A stretch of DNA of 27,789 bases from ZC4RG30 sp965652645 (GCA_965652645.1 CBFGXE010000040.1:1-27789), one strand, 5' to 3'. Positions 16,218 to 25,436 are shown, counted from the stretch's first letter. Notes: a model not told the origin generated them from the letters alone. Program-made: numbers and translations.

Positions 16218-18047
16218 CTAGTTTGCGATATGAACGTAGCACCCCTTCATCCCCCGGCTCATCAGCGTCTTGTAGGTATTGCGGACGATGAGATCCAGCC
16301 GTGCGCGCGTGGCATCCGGGTCTTCCTTCAGCGCTTTCTTGTACCCGCGAACCGTACGATCCATGGTTGATCGCCCGTCTGGAAAGACGCTCGGAACTCC
16401 ATCGACCCACTGCAGGTCCGGCCCGATGATCACGCCGACATAGTCCAGCTCCAGCCCCTGGCAGGTATGGATGCAGCCCACCTCCTCCACGGAATCCGGC
16501 GCCACGATCCAGAGGCTTCCGTCCTTGTCCAGGTTCCACCGCGCCCGATAACCGAACTCCGGGATCTCGATATCCCAGGCATCCGGATCCTTCCTGCTCT
16601 TCCAGTCCCAGCAATACCCGGCCACTACGCGCGCTTTGTTGTTGATCTTGTTCTTCTCCCGGATCAGCTCATGCAGCTCCACGGGTGAATCAACAATCCG
16701 GAAGTCGAACGCATCGCGATCGAAGTCGGTGTTGGCGCTCTCGCGGATGCCGAGGAAGTTGTCCAGCCAGGCGATGTAGCCGTCCGAGCCGCCGCAGCGG
16801 AACTGCGATGCCAGATCCAACTGGGTGACCTCCGCGCCCATCTCCTTCGCCCAGCGTTCGAGCTCGGCGATGCGACCGATGTCCGACAGGGTCACGATCT
16901 GGTCGTCGTCGGCGAAGAACACCGTGCAGCGGGCGCTGCGGATCAGCTCCATGACCTGGTTCTGGCCGAGGTTGCCGTACAGGCCGCTCTTCTCGTTGAG
17001 GCGGTGAGCTTCGTCCACCACCAGGGTGTGGAAGGTGTCGGGTTCGGCTTCGTGGAAGGCGCCCGAGCCCCCGAACAGGCTGCCGATCTCCACGCGGCGC
17101 AGCGTTCCCGCCAGCTTCTGCGCGTAGACCGCCCGGGGCGCGGCGTTCTTGGATACGTACTTCGTCAATTGGCCACGCCTGGTCAGCTCGACCAGCAGGT
17201 TCACGGCGACCACGGACTTTCCGGTACCGGGTCCGCCCCGCACGATCACGACCTGCTTGCGCGCCGCGCTGGCCTGTTCGGCCTTGGCGAGGCAGGTCTC
17301 GTAGACCACCTTCTGGTCGTCCACCAGCACGAACTCGCGGTTGCCCTTGAGCATCTTCGCGAGGCTGTCGGCGAGCATCTTCGAGGGCCGGATGCGGCCT
17401 TCGGCGATCTCGTACAGCAGCTTGCCGCGGTCGCCCTTGCGCACGTGCTGCCTGATGAAGGCGCGCAGCTTGTCCAGCTCGCCTGCACCGTCGAGGAAGA
17501 CCGGCGCCTTCTCGAGGTAAGGCGCGTAGTGCGGATGGCGGATCACGCCGTCATCCCGGTAGTTGTGCAGGTAGGCGCAGGGCCTGAGCTCGGTGCCGGA
17601 TTCGTACACGGCCTCGTTGAAGCCGTTGAGCAGGGCGGCGTAGGACCAGGCCTGGTAGCTGGGGTGGGGGCCTTCGATCTCGGCCTTGCCACCGCGGTTG
17701 GCGATGATGATCCCGTCCTTCTCGCTGATGCGGGAGTTGGACCACTGCTTCAGCTCGACGATGACCAGGTGCGGCCTGCCGTCGTCGGAGGCGCCGGAGA
17801 TCACGAAGTCGATGCGCTTGGCGGTCTGGGCGATGCCGAACTCGATGCCCACGCCGATGTCATCGGGAATGTCGCGATCGCGCAGCACGCGCGCCATGGC
17901 GGCGAGCGAGTGGCGCCAGGACCTGAATTCGCCCTGCGATACGTACCGGCCCACCTTCCGGACGAAGGCGCGCTGCACCTCGTCTTCGATCTGCGCGTGG
18001 TCGTTGTCGTGCAGGAATCGCTCTTTGGTTGCCTGGTAGACGATCAC
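16218..18047 (-). CDS. PD-(D/E)XK nuclease fused to DUF2075-type NTPase/helicase
   Basis: A 609-residue two-part protein. The N-terminal 200 residues contain Asp80 (KRIDFVISG) and Glu98-x-Lys100 (VIVELKQW), the spacing and context of a PD-(D/E)XK nuclease core. The C-terminal part is a superfamily-1-like NTPase of the DUF2075 type: Walker A GGPGTGKS (271-278), Walker B VVDEAH (Asp345-Glu346), FFADDDQ and LASQFRCGGSD as later helicase motifs, and a terminal TCQGLELDYVGVIIG motif. The start is GTG 18047, with GGAGG five bases upstream; the longer upstream frame would overlap the MazG gene. The MazG-type gene lies 28 bases upstream on the same strand. A role in DNA/RNA restriction or phage defence is inference; no substrate is known. 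Confidence 0.82.
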   Translation of the reverse strand: MIVYQATKERFLHDNDHAQIEDEVQRAFVRKVGRYVSQGEFRSWRHSLAAMARVLRDRDIPDDIGVGIEFGIAQTAKRIDFVISGASDDGRPHLVIVELKQWSNSRISEKDGIIIANRGGKAEIEGPHPSYQAWSYAALLNGFNEAVYESGTELRPCAYLHNYRDDGVIRHPHYAPYLEKAPVFLDGAGELDKLRAFIRQHVRKGDRGKLLYEIAEGRIRPSKMLADSLAKMLKGNREFVLVDDQKVVYETCLAKAEQASAARKQVVIVRGGPGTGKSVVAVNLLVELTRRGQLTKYVSKNAAPRAVYAQKLAGTLRRVEIGSLFGGSGAFHEAEPDTFHTLVVDEAHRLNEKSGLYGNLGQNQVMELIRSARCTVFFADDDQIVTLSDIGRIAELERWAKEMGAEVTQLDLASQFRCGGSDGYIAWLDNFLGIRESANTDFDRDAFDFRIVDSPVELHELIREKNKINNKARVVAGYCWDWKSRKDPDAWDIEIPEFGYRARWNLDKDGSLWIVAPDSVEEVGCIHTCQGLELDYVGVIIGPDLQWVDGVPSVFPDGRSTMDRTVRGYKKALKEDPDATRARLDLIVRNTYKTLMSRGMKGCYVHIAN

Positions 18048-18075
18048 GACAGCCTCCCTCCGTCGCTGGTCGGGC

Positions 18076-18426
18076 TCAGAGTTCGGTGTACTTCCTGCTC
18101 GTGCCCCTGGCCCTGTCGGCGGGGTAGCGTTCGGCGTTGAGCGCGAGCTTCTCGCGGGCGGCCTGCAGGGGATCGATGCCGAGCTTGTCCGCCAGCTGCA
18201 GCAGGTAGAGCAGCACGTCGGCGATCTCCTGGGCGACGGCCTGTCGCTGCGCGTCGTCGAGCTGCCGGCTCTGTTCCTCGGTGAGCCACTGGAAGTGTTC
18301 CAGCACTTCGGCCGCCTCGATCGAAAGCGATGCGGCCAGGTTCTTCGGCGAATGGAACTGGTCCCAGTCGCGCTCGCTGGCGAACTGCCGCAGCGCGGCC
18401 TGCAGCTTCTGGATTTCCCCGGGCAT
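18076..18426 (-). CDS. MazG-type nucleotide pyrophosphohydrolase
   Basis: A 116-residue all-alpha NTP pyrophosphatase of the MazG/RS21-C6 group, which hydrolyses (d)NTPs to monophosphates. The metal-binding pattern is Glu37 and Glu40 in EAAEVLEHFQW, then Glu67 and Asp70 in QEIADVLLYL, with LADKLGID following. ATG 18426 has a GGAGG upstream; a further ATG at 18468 would add 14 residues that are not family-like. It heads a two-gene operon with the nuclease-helicase. The usual role is clearing aberrant or excess nucleotides; the pairing suggests a nucleotide-linked function for the unit. Confidence 0.88.
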   Translation of the reverse strand: MPGEIQKLQAALRQFASERDWDQFHSPKNLAASLSIEAAEVLEHFQWLTEEQSRQLDDAQRQAVAQEIADVLLYLLQLADKLGIDPLQAAREKLALNAERYPADRARGTSRKYTEL

Positions 18427-18553
18427 CCGGACCCCCTCCGGACCGTGATCTGCGTCGAGTATAGGCACGTGGCGCGATTTGTCCCTTGCCTCGGGGAGTG
18501 CCGCTCCTGGGCCATGGCGCTACGATCCCTCCCGGGGAAAACAGGGGACACAC

Positions 18554-19729
18554 ATGGAGCACACCAGCGGGAGCGACGCGCAGGCGCTGTATCCGGCGCA
18601 GCCTGGCGCACGCGCCGAATCCACGTCCTGGCTGACGCTGGGCCTGCAGTTCCTGCTTGGCGTTGGAGTTGGCGTGGGCGGCATCATGCTGGCCGACCGC
18701 GTCACCGGGGGCCTGGACGGGCGGACGATGGCAGCGCTGTTCGTGGCGCTGCCGCTCGCGCTCTGGGTCCAGCTGCTGCTGCACGAGGCGGGCCATGCGC
18801 TGGCCGGGCTGCTGGTGGGGCGCCGCTTCGTCGGTGCCGGCGTGGGTCCGCTCCGGCTGGAACGCGGTGACGGCGCCTGGACGCTGCGCTGGGGCGGTGG
18901 CATCAGCGGCGTCGGCGGTTTCGCGGCCATGCTGCCGAGGGGCCCGGAAGGGCGGGGCGCGGCGGCGGTGGTCCTGGTCGCCGGGCCGCTGGCGAACCTG
19001 TTGGCGGCGGGGCTCGCGGCCTTCGCGCTGGCGCGGCTGGAGGCGCCGGGCATGGTGTCTGGCGCGGCGCTGGGTGCGAGTGCGGTGGCTGGCACCCTGC
19101 TGGGCGTGGCCAACCTGCTGCCGTTCCGCTCCCGCGGCTGGAACAGCGATGGCCGGGGCCTGCTGGAACTGATGCGTGGCGACAGCGTCTGGCGGGTGAC
19201 GCAGGCGCAGCAGCTGGTGGTGGCCGCGGCCATGGCCGGCGTGCGCCCGCGCGACTGGCCCGCCGATCCGCTCGCGCAGGCGCACGAGGTACCCGCGCCG
19301 CTGCAGGCCGGGGCGCACAGCTTGCGCATGAGCATGGCCCTGGACCGCGACGACATGGCCACCGCGCGCGATGCCGCGCTGGCGCTCGCCGCACTCTGGC
19401 CGGGAACGCCGGACGGGCAGCGCCAAGGCGTGGCGCTGATGCTGGCGAGCTACGCCGCGCGCGGCGGCGATGCCGCCTTGCTTGCCGCTTGGCGCCCGCA
19501 CTGCGAGGGCGGGATGCTGGACCTGTCCCCGTACCGCCTGTGGCTGGATGCGGAAGCGGCCCTGCTCGGTGGAGACCACGACGCTGCCCGCGTGCTGGTT
19601 CGCCAGGCGCGCGAGGCGCTGCCGCGGGTGCACGACCGCTCCGGCGTGGTGGTGCTCGGGGACTGGCTGGACGCCCTGGAACAGCGGTCGGAGACGCTCC
19701 AATTGCGCAATGGGAATCGTTCGCATTAG
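18554..19729 (+). CDS. M50-like membrane zinc metalloprotease
   Basis: A 391-residue membrane protein. HEAGH (77-81) sits in a hydrophobic helix, and N197-S-D-G200 in a later helix region supplies the N(x)DG-type third ligand motif of M50 (site-2 protease-like) enzymes. About five hydrophobic stretches lie before residue 210. The C-terminal 180 residues are a soluble Ala/Leu-rich helical region resembling TPR-like repeats. ATG 18554 follows AGGGGA. Substrates of stand-alone M50-like proteins of this type are unknown. The last codons and stop overlap the Fur box and promoter of the next operon. Confidence 0.75.
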   Translation: MEHTSGSDAQALYPAQPGARAESTSWLTLGLQFLLGVGVGVGGIMLADRVTGGLDGRTMAALFVALPLALWVQLLLHEAGHALAGLLVGRRFVGAGVGPLRLERGDGAWTLRWGGGISGVGGFAAMLPRGPEGRGAAAVVLVAGPLANLLAAGLAAFALARLEAPGMVSGAALGASAVAGTLLGVANLLPFRSRGWNSDGRGLLELMRGDSVWRVTQAQQLVVAAAMAGVRPRDWPADPLAQAHEVPAPLQAGAHSLRMSMALDRDDMATARDAALALAALWPGTPDGQRQGVALMLASYAARGGDAALLAAWRPHCEGGMLDLSPYRLWLDAEAALLGGDHDAARVLVRQAREALPRVHDRSGVVVLGDWLDALEQRSETLQLRNGNRSH

Positions 19730-19732
19730 GAT
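19703..19732 (+). promoter_or_regulatory. Fur box and sigma-70 promoter of siderophore operon
   Basis: AATGGGAATCGTTCGCATT (19709-19727) matches the GAGAATnATTCTC-like Fur consensus in an imperfect palindrome. It lies between TTGCGC (19703-19708, -35) and TAGGAT (19727-19732, -10, 18-base spacer), so bound Fur would block polymerase. It overlaps the end of the M50 gene and lies about 120 bases upstream of the TonB receptor start. Confidence 0.7.
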
Positions 19733-19848
19733 GTGCGAATTCGCCCCGGCTGCCGCCGCCGCGAACTGCCAACCCGATCTGTCCCGCCAGCCGAGGGTCG
19801 CCAGCGGACACAGGGCTTGATCCCTACGTCCCACGTCCAGCGACCCCT

Positions 19849-22029
19849 ATGCACTCCATCTCCCCGAATTCCCCGCGGCCCGCCCGCGTTCGCCTTGCCG
19901 ATCCTGCGCTCCGCGCCAGCACGCTCCGCTCTGCCATCCTCCTCGCCCTGCCGCTGATGTTCGCCGCGGCACCCGGCCTGGCCTCCGCGCAGGACGCGAC
20001 GGGCACCGCCGCCAGCGCCGCTACCGACCTGGACGCCATCCGCGTGGTGGGCCAGCGCGCCAACCGGGTCAGCAACGGCGCCACCAACCTCGACCTGTCG
20101 ATCCGCGAGACGCCGCAGTCGATCACCGTGGTTTCGTCCGAGCAGATGCGCCGGTTCGGCGCCGACAGCGTCAACGAGGCGCTGCGCCTGGCCACCGGCG
20201 TGCGCGTGGACGAGTGGGAGACCAACCGCACCAGCTACAGCTCGCGCGGCTTCGACATCCTCAACACCCAGATCGACGGCGTAGGCCTGCCCAACGGCTG
20301 GGGCGTGGCCACCGGCGCCATCGACGCCGCCGGCTACGACAAGGTGGAGGTGATCCGCGGCGCCAACGGCCTGCTGACCGGCGTGGGCAACGCCGCGGGC
20401 ACCATCAACTACGTGCGCAAGCGCCCGACCAACGAACGCGAGGGCCGGCTGGGCCTGTCGTACGGCTCCTGGAACACGCTGCGCGCCGAGGTGGACTACT
20501 CCACGCCCTTCACCGGAAACGGCACCTGGGCCGGCCGCGTGTTGGCCGCGCACGAGCACGGTGATTCCTGGCTGCGTGCGAACGAGAACAGCCGCGACTT
20601 CTTCTACGGCGTGGTCGATGGCCAGGTGGGCGAGCGCGGCACGCTGGCCTTCGGCTACTCCTACCAGCAGGCGGAGTCCGTCGGGATCATGTGGGGCGCG
20701 CTCGGCTTCACCAACACCGACGGCACGCAGCGCGAATGGCCGCGCAGCGCCAGCACCACGCAGGACTGGACGTACTGGGACACCGAGGCGCACACGGCCT
20801 TCGCCGAATACACCCACGACATCGCCGACAGCTGGGAGCTCAAGCTCTCCTACAACTACCGCCGCAACACCGGCGACGAGCGCATGTTCTACGCCTATGG
20901 CGGCGGGCTGGATCCGGACACCGGGCTGGGCCTCGTGGGCTTCCCCTGGGGCGGCGACGACGAGGCCACCGCGCACCTGGGCACGGCCACGCTCAGCGGC
21001 ACGTTCCAGGCTTTCGGGCGCGAGCACGAGGCCATGGTGGGCCTGAGCCGCGCGCGCAGCGAGACCGACAATTGGGAGCGCAGCGCCGATCCGGCGTCTC
21101 CGGCATGGGGCCCGCTGCCGCCGTTCCCGTATCCGACCGACGCCATCCCGGAGCCGGCCTGGAGCGAACGCGCGCTGTACGCCGAGCTCGACCAGGAACT
21201 CACCCGCGCCTACGCCGCCACGCGCATCGCGTTCACGGAGCGCTTCAAGGCCATCCTCGGCGCCAACCATGCGCGCTACCGCCGCAGCGGCAATTCCTAC
21301 GGCGCGGCCTTCGACCAGACCACGCGCCACACCAGCCCCTACGCCGGCCTGACCTTCGACTTCACCCCCAGCGTGCTCGGCTACGTCAGCTATTCCGACC
21401 TCTACCAGCCGCAGGACCAGGTGGACGAGAACGACCGCTACCTCCACGCCAGCCAGGGCGTGAACTACGAGGCCGGCATCAAGGCCGACTGGCTGGACGG
21501 GCGGCTGCTCACCACCGCGGCCGTCTTCAAGGCCGACCAGGAAGGGCTCGCCACCGCCACCGGGCAGTACAACGAGTTCGGCATGGCGATCTATGCGCCG
21601 GTGGACGTGCGTTCGAAGGGCGTGGAGCTCGAAGCGGTGGGCCAGCTGTCGGAGCATCTCGAGCTGGTCGCCGGCTACACCGCGCTGCGGCTGGACGGCC
21701 TCCAGGGCGACGACACCTATCCCTGGGTGCCGCGGCGCACGGCCAACCTGCTGCTGAGCGGCCGCCTGCCGGCCTACGAAGCCCTGTCCTGGGGCGTCGG
21801 CGGGCGCTGGCAGAGCGGGATCTTCAACACCGAGGCCAGCGGCTTCCGCGTGCGCCAGGACAGCTATGCGGTGCTGAACGCGTACGTGGCCTGGGACTTC
21901 GCGCCCGACGCCACCCTGCGCCTCAACGCCAACAACATCGGCGACGAGAAGTACATCAACACGCTGCGCTACAGCGGGTACTACGGCGCGCCGGCCAACT
22001 ACACGCTCAGCCTCGACTGGAGGTTCTGA
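19849..22029 (+). CDS. TonB-dependent siderophore receptor
   Basis: Outer-membrane gated channel for a ferric siderophore, 726 residues. The long signal peptide ends near LASAQ (about residue 47). A TonB-box-like DAIRVVG follows, then the plug domain (ETPQSITVVSSEQMRR, VNEALRLATGVRVDEWETNR, YSSRGFDI, VEVIRGANGLLTGVGNAAG). A 22-strand barrel ends in the terminal aromatic LSLDWRF needed for outer-membrane insertion. The order and wording place it with FpvA/FhuE/FoxA-like siderophore receptors. It is preceded by a Fur box and overlaps the DUF3649-like gene (TGATG). The siderophore cannot be told. ATG 19849 is chosen to begin at the signal peptide; the frame is open upstream. Confidence 0.95.
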   Translation: MHSISPNSPRPARVRLADPALRASTLRSAILLALPLMFAAAPGLASAQDATGTAASAATDLDAIRVVGQRANRVSNGATNLDLSIRETPQSITVVSSEQMRRFGADSVNEALRLATGVRVDEWETNRTSYSSRGFDILNTQIDGVGLPNGWGVATGAIDAAGYDKVEVIRGANGLLTGVGNAAGTINYVRKRPTNEREGRLGLSYGSWNTLRAEVDYSTPFTGNGTWAGRVLAAHEHGDSWLRANENSRDFFYGVVDGQVGERGTLAFGYSYQQAESVGIMWGALGFTNTDGTQREWPRSASTTQDWTYWDTEAHTAFAEYTHDIADSWELKLSYNYRRNTGDERMFYAYGGGLDPDTGLGLVGFPWGGDDEATAHLGTATLSGTFQAFGREHEAMVGLSRARSETDNWERSADPASPAWGPLPPFPYPTDAIPEPAWSERALYAELDQELTRAYAATRIAFTERFKAILGANHARYRRSGNSYGAAFDQTTRHTSPYAGLTFDFTPSVLGYVSYSDLYQPQDQVDENDRYLHASQGVNYEAGIKADWLDGRLLTTAAVFKADQEGLATATGQYNEFGMAIYAPVDVRSKGVELEAVGQLSEHLELVAGYTALRLDGLQGDDTYPWVPRRTANLLLSGRLPAYEALSWGVGGRWQSGIFNTEASGFRVRQDSYAVLNAYVAWDFAPDATLRLNANNIGDEKYINTLRYSGYYGAPANYTLSLDWRF

Positions 22030-22391
22030 TGGGCAGCACGACCGCCAGGGCCGCAGCGCCCGTACACGCCGGTTCCGGTATGCCGAAGACGCGCGCCGCG
22101 GGCCTTGCGTCGCGGCGCCTGGCGGTGGTGTCGCGCATCGCCGCCGCGGTGCTGGGCGGCTACGCCTTCGCCTGGGGGCTGGTGGCCGCGACCACCAGCC
22201 TGGCGGTCGCGGCCGGGATGGGATTCCACGACGCCGAGTTCCTGTCGAGCCTGCTGGGCGTGCTGGTCTTTCTCGCGGTGTTCCTGTGGGCGGTATCCGC
22301 GCGCCGGCTGTGGCCGGTGTGGACGGTGCTGCTCGGCGGCGGCGCGGCGATGGCTGGCCTGGCATCGCTGGTGCAGGCCGGGCTGGTCTGA
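22029..22391 (+). CDS. DUF3649-like small membrane protein of siderophore operon
   Basis: A 120-residue inner-membrane protein with three hydrophobic segments (AAAVLGGYAFAWGLVAATTS, FLSSLLGVLVFLAVFLWAVS, VWTVLLGGGAAMAGLASLVQ), matching the DUF3649 pattern. Its ATG overlaps the receptor stop. Small DUF3649 proteins typically sit directly between a TonB receptor and a PepSY protein. Their role in iron-siderophore handling is not defined. Confidence 0.7.
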   Translation: MGSTTARAAAPVHAGSGMPKTRAAGLASRRLAVVSRIAAAVLGGYAFAWGLVAATTSLAVAAGMGFHDAEFLSSLLGVLVFLAVFLWAVSARRLWPVWTVLLGGGAAMAGLASLVQAGLV

Positions 22392-22411
22392 TCGAGAAGA
22401 GGAGGTAGCCG

Positions 22412-24082
22412 ATGTTCGCCAACTTCCGCCAGGCAATGGCCTGGCTGCATACCTGGTTCGGCCTGGTGTTGGGCTTCGTGCTGATGGCCGCGTTCTTCTT
22501 CGGCGCGCTGTCGGTGTTCGACCGCGAGTTCGACCGCTGGGCGATTCCCGCCACGCGCTTCGAGCCGCAGCCGATCCCGTCCTTCGACGCCGTGCTGAGG
22601 CCGGCCTTCGAGCGCATGCAGCCGACGCCGCAGGCGGTGGACGCGATGCGCTCCCGGGTCGACGGGCCGATGCCGGAGCGCTTCGACACCATCGCCTACT
22701 GGAGTGCCTACACCACCCACCGCGATCCGGTGGTGGCGCTGTTCGCGGGCTGGGAGCTGCCCAACGCGAAGCACGAAGGCGAGCAGATCTACGCCGAAGC
22801 CACCGTCGACCCGCGCGACGGCCACGTGCTGCCCGACGACCGGCTCAAGGTCGGCAGCGGCTTCTTCTACCCGATGCACTACGGGCTGACGCTGGACTGG
22901 AAGAACCTCGGCATCTGGATCGTCGGCTTCTCGGCGCTGGTGATGCTGGCGGCGCTGGTCAGCGGCGTGGTGATGCACCGGAAGTTCTTCCGCGAGTTCT
23001 TCACCTTCCGCCCCGGCAAGGCGCGGCTGCGCAGCGTGCTCGACCTGCACAACCTCACCGGCGTGGTGGCGCTGCCGTTCCACTTCTTCTTCGCGCTCAC
23101 CGGCCTGCTGATCTTCGCGGCGACCTACTACTTCCCGGTGGGGCACACGCAGCTGCATGACCTGCACGACCGTGCGGCGGCGATGGAAGCACAGCAGACA
23201 GGACTGCCCCACGAACGCGCCGGCGCGCCCGCGGCGCTGGCCGACGTCGATGCGATGGTCGCCGATGCGCGCACGCGCTGGGAGGCCGCGGGCAAGGCCG
23301 GCGACGTCGGCTTCCTGGTGCTGATGCACCCGGGTGATGCCAACGGCTACGTGAGCGTGTACCGCGCCGGCACCGACCGCATCGCACTGGTGGGCGACGG
23401 CATCCACTACCAGGCGTCCAGCGGCGAGCTGATCCGCGAGGACCCGGCGCCGACCGCGGCCGGGCGCATGGCTGAATTCCTCACCGGTCTGCATCTCCAG
23501 CATTTCCGCCACTGGCTGCTGCGCTGGCTGTACGTGTTCGGCGGGCTGGCGGGCGCGGCGTGCATCGCCACCGGCTTCGTGTTCTTCGTCGAGAAGCGCA
23601 AGCGCCAGCACGCCGCGCGCGGGCTGCAGGGCGCGCGCGTGGTCGATGCGCTGGCGGTGGCCACGGTCACCGGCATGGTGCTGGCGACGCTTGGCATCCT
23701 GGTGGCCAACCGCGTGCTGCCCGCGGACCTGCCCGCGCGCGGCGACTGGGAGCAGCGTGCGTTCTGGGCCACCTGGGTGGTGGCGCTGCTGCACGCGGCC
23801 TGGCGCAGCGCGCCGGTGGCGAAGGGGCTGTCCAATCCCGCCTGGCGCGAACAGGCCTGGGCGATCGCGGCGCTGGCCGTCGTGGCGGCGGTGCTCAACT
23901 GGGTGACCACCGGGGACCATCTGCTGCGCACGCTGGCGGCCGGCTACTGGCCGGTGGCCGGCGTGGACCTGGCGCTGCTGGCGGTGGCATGCGTTGCCGG
24001 AGTGGTTGCGCACCGGCTGGGCCATCGCGCGCCCGTGCGCGAAGCGGCCACGGCCTCGACGGGAGCGCCGCGGCATGCATGA
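22412..24082 (+). CDS. PepSY-associated TM protein (siderophore reductase-like)
   Basis: A 556-residue inner-membrane protein. The N-terminus MAWLHTWFGLVLGFVLMAAF and the later helices (FSALVMLAALVSGVVMHRKF, VVALPFHFFFALTGLLIFAA, WLYVFGGLAGAACIATGFVF and others) are the PepSY_TM pattern. Periplasmic regions contain the PepSY-like parts. His residues such as those in HTW and near the helix ends could bind haem, as in related ferric-siderophore reductases. ATG 22412 has AGGAGG six bases upstream. It overlaps the DUF3325-like gene by eight bases. It probably releases iron from the imported siderophore by reduction at the inner membrane; this rests on family and context. Confidence 0.88.
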   Translation: MFANFRQAMAWLHTWFGLVLGFVLMAAFFFGALSVFDREFDRWAIPATRFEPQPIPSFDAVLRPAFERMQPTPQAVDAMRSRVDGPMPERFDTIAYWSAYTTHRDPVVALFAGWELPNAKHEGEQIYAEATVDPRDGHVLPDDRLKVGSGFFYPMHYGLTLDWKNLGIWIVGFSALVMLAALVSGVVMHRKFFREFFTFRPGKARLRSVLDLHNLTGVVALPFHFFFALTGLLIFAATYYFPVGHTQLHDLHDRAAAMEAQQTGLPHERAGAPAALADVDAMVADARTRWEAAGKAGDVGFLVLMHPGDANGYVSVYRAGTDRIALVGDGIHYQASSGELIREDPAPTAAGRMAEFLTGLHLQHFRHWLLRWLYVFGGLAGAACIATGFVFFVEKRKRQHAARGLQGARVVDALAVATVTGMVLATLGILVANRVLPADLPARGDWEQRAFWATWVVALLHAAWRSAPVAKGLSNPAWREQAWAIAALAVVAAVLNWVTTGDHLLRTLAAGYWPVAGVDLALLAVACVAGVVAHRLGHRAPVREAATASTGAPRHA

Positions 24083-24404
24083 GGCCGGTGCTTCGGTCTG
24101 GTTGCTCGCGGCGGCCGCGTGCGCGCTTGCAGGCATGGGCTGGCTGGCGCTGGCGATGCCGGTGCACGCACGGCAGGCCTGGGGCGACCTGCCGCGGCCG
24201 GGCGCGCTGAAGGTGCTGCGCCGGATGGGTGCAGTGGCGCTGCTCCTTGCGCTGGCCTGCTGCCTGGGCAGCGACCACGCCACGATGGCGGTTCTGGTCT
24301 GGGCCATGCTGATGGCGCTGGCGGCCGCGTGCGTGGCCTTCCTGCTGGCGGGCCGGCCGCGCGCGCTGCGCGTGCTGGCGCCCTGGGTGCGCGGGGCCCG
24401 CTGA
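24075..24404 (+). CDS. DUF3325-like small membrane protein
   Basis: A 109-residue protein with three hydrophobic segments, starting at ATG 24075 inside the last codons of the PepSY gene. Size, topology and the HARQAWGDLP-type loop fit DUF3325, the usual last member of the TonB-DUF3649-PepSY-DUF3325 operon. Its biochemical role is unknown. It ends the siderophore operon. Confidence 0.72.
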   Translation: MHEAGASVWLLAAAACALAGMGWLALAMPVHARQAWGDLPRPGALKVLRRMGAVALLLALACCLGSDHATMAVLVWAMLMALAAACVAFLLAGRPRALRVLAPWVRGAR

Positions 24405-24491
24405 GCGCCCGTTCAGGCCTTGCGTGTGGCCGATTCACCGCTGCGCCACGCGTGCGGGCGGATGCTGGCCCGCCCACCGAGGAGACTTCCC

Positions 24492-25436
24492 ATGGCCGAG
24501 CGTGACCAGGCATCCCTGCGCGGCAGGACCTTCGTCATCACCGGTGCATCGAGCGGTCTGGGCCGCGGCCTGGCGCTCAGGCTCGGCACGCGCGGCGCCA
24601 ACCTGGCCCTGCTGGCGCGGCGCGGCGAGCTGCTGGACGAGGTGGCAGCGCAGGCGCGCGCCGGCGGCGGCCATGTCGTCACAGTGATCGGCGACGTGAC
24701 CCAGGTGAAGGACATGGAGGCGCTGGCCGAGGCCGCGCTGCAGCCCAGCGGGCGCATCGACGTCTGGATCAACAATGCGGGCATCGGCGCCCTCGGGCGC
24801 TTCTGGGACATTCCCGCCGGCCACCACGCGCGCGTGGTCGACGTGAACCTCAAGGGCGTGCTCTACGGCAGCCTGTTCGCGCTGCAGCGCTTCCGTGCGC
24901 AGGGCGAGGGCACGCTGGTCAACGTCGGCTCGATCGACAGCGAAGTGCCGCTGGCCTACCAGGCCGGTTATTCCGCGTCCAAGGCCGGGGTGCTCAGCCT
25001 GGGGCGCGCGCTCAACGCCGAGCTGCGCCTGGACGGGCAGGAGCGGATCAGGGTCGCCACCGTCATGCCCTGGGCGGTGGATACGCCGTGGTGGGAGCAC
25101 GCCGCGAACTTCAGCGGGCACACGCCGCGGATGGCCGCGATGGACGGCCCCGACGAGGTGGTGGACGCGATCATCGGCCTGGCGCTCGACCCGAAGGAAG
25201 AACTCGCGGTCGGCTGGAAGGCCAAGGCTTCCTACGGTTCGCACAAGCTGACGCCGGACGTGGCCGAGCGCCTCTCCGCCGCGATCGCGCACCGGTCGCA
25301 GATGCAGGAGGCGCCGCCCGCCCCGGCCACCGACGGCACGCTGTTCGTCGCGATGGAATCCGGCCGCGACGTCGAAGGCGGAGTGCGCGAGCGCATGGAA
25401 CGCGAAGACGCGGCTGCTCGACAGCGCAAACCTTGA
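24492..25436 (+). CDS. short-chain dehydrogenase/reductase (SDR)
   Basis: A 314-residue NAD(P)-dependent oxidoreductase, classical SDR. The nucleotide-binding TGASSGLG is at 17-24, NNAG at 94-97, and the catalytic Ser147, Tyr160 and Lys164 are in the VGS...YSASK pattern. ATG 24492 follows GGAG with a seven-base spacer; the frame is open upstream to 24420 without a better site. The 50-residue C-terminal extension, rich in Ala, Glu and Arg, is longer than in minimal SDRs. The substrate is unknown. A GGGCGG/CCGCCC hairpin (24456-24475) lies just upstream, without a T-tract. Confidence 0.85.
   Translation: MAERDQASLRGRTFVITGASSGLGRGLALRLGTRGANLALLARRGELLDEVAAQARAGGGHVVTVIGDVTQVKDMEALAEAALQPSGRIDVWINNAGIGALGRFWDIPAGHHARVVDVNLKGVLYGSLFALQRFRAQGEGTLVNVGSIDSEVPLAYQAGYSASKAGVLSLGRALNAELRLDGQERIRVATVMPWAVDTPWWEHAANFSGHTPRMAAMDGPDEVVDAIIGLALDPKEELAVGWKAKASYGSHKLTPDVAERLSAAIAHRSQMQEAPPAPATDGTLFVAMESGRDVEGGVRERMEREDAAARQRKP

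Noticed and set aside
18427..18553. Divergent promoter or operator between MazG and M50 genes
   Set aside because: No palindrome or convincing -35/-10 pair stands out in the 127 bases.
19726..22692. 988-codon open frame on the minus strand across the TonB receptor
   Set aside because: Antisense to an unmistakable receptor with plug, barrel and terminal Phe; composition is low-complexity and no motif is visible.
22160..24307. 715-codon open frame on the minus strand across the PepSY gene
   Set aside because: Antisense to a well-supported membrane protein; no family signature.
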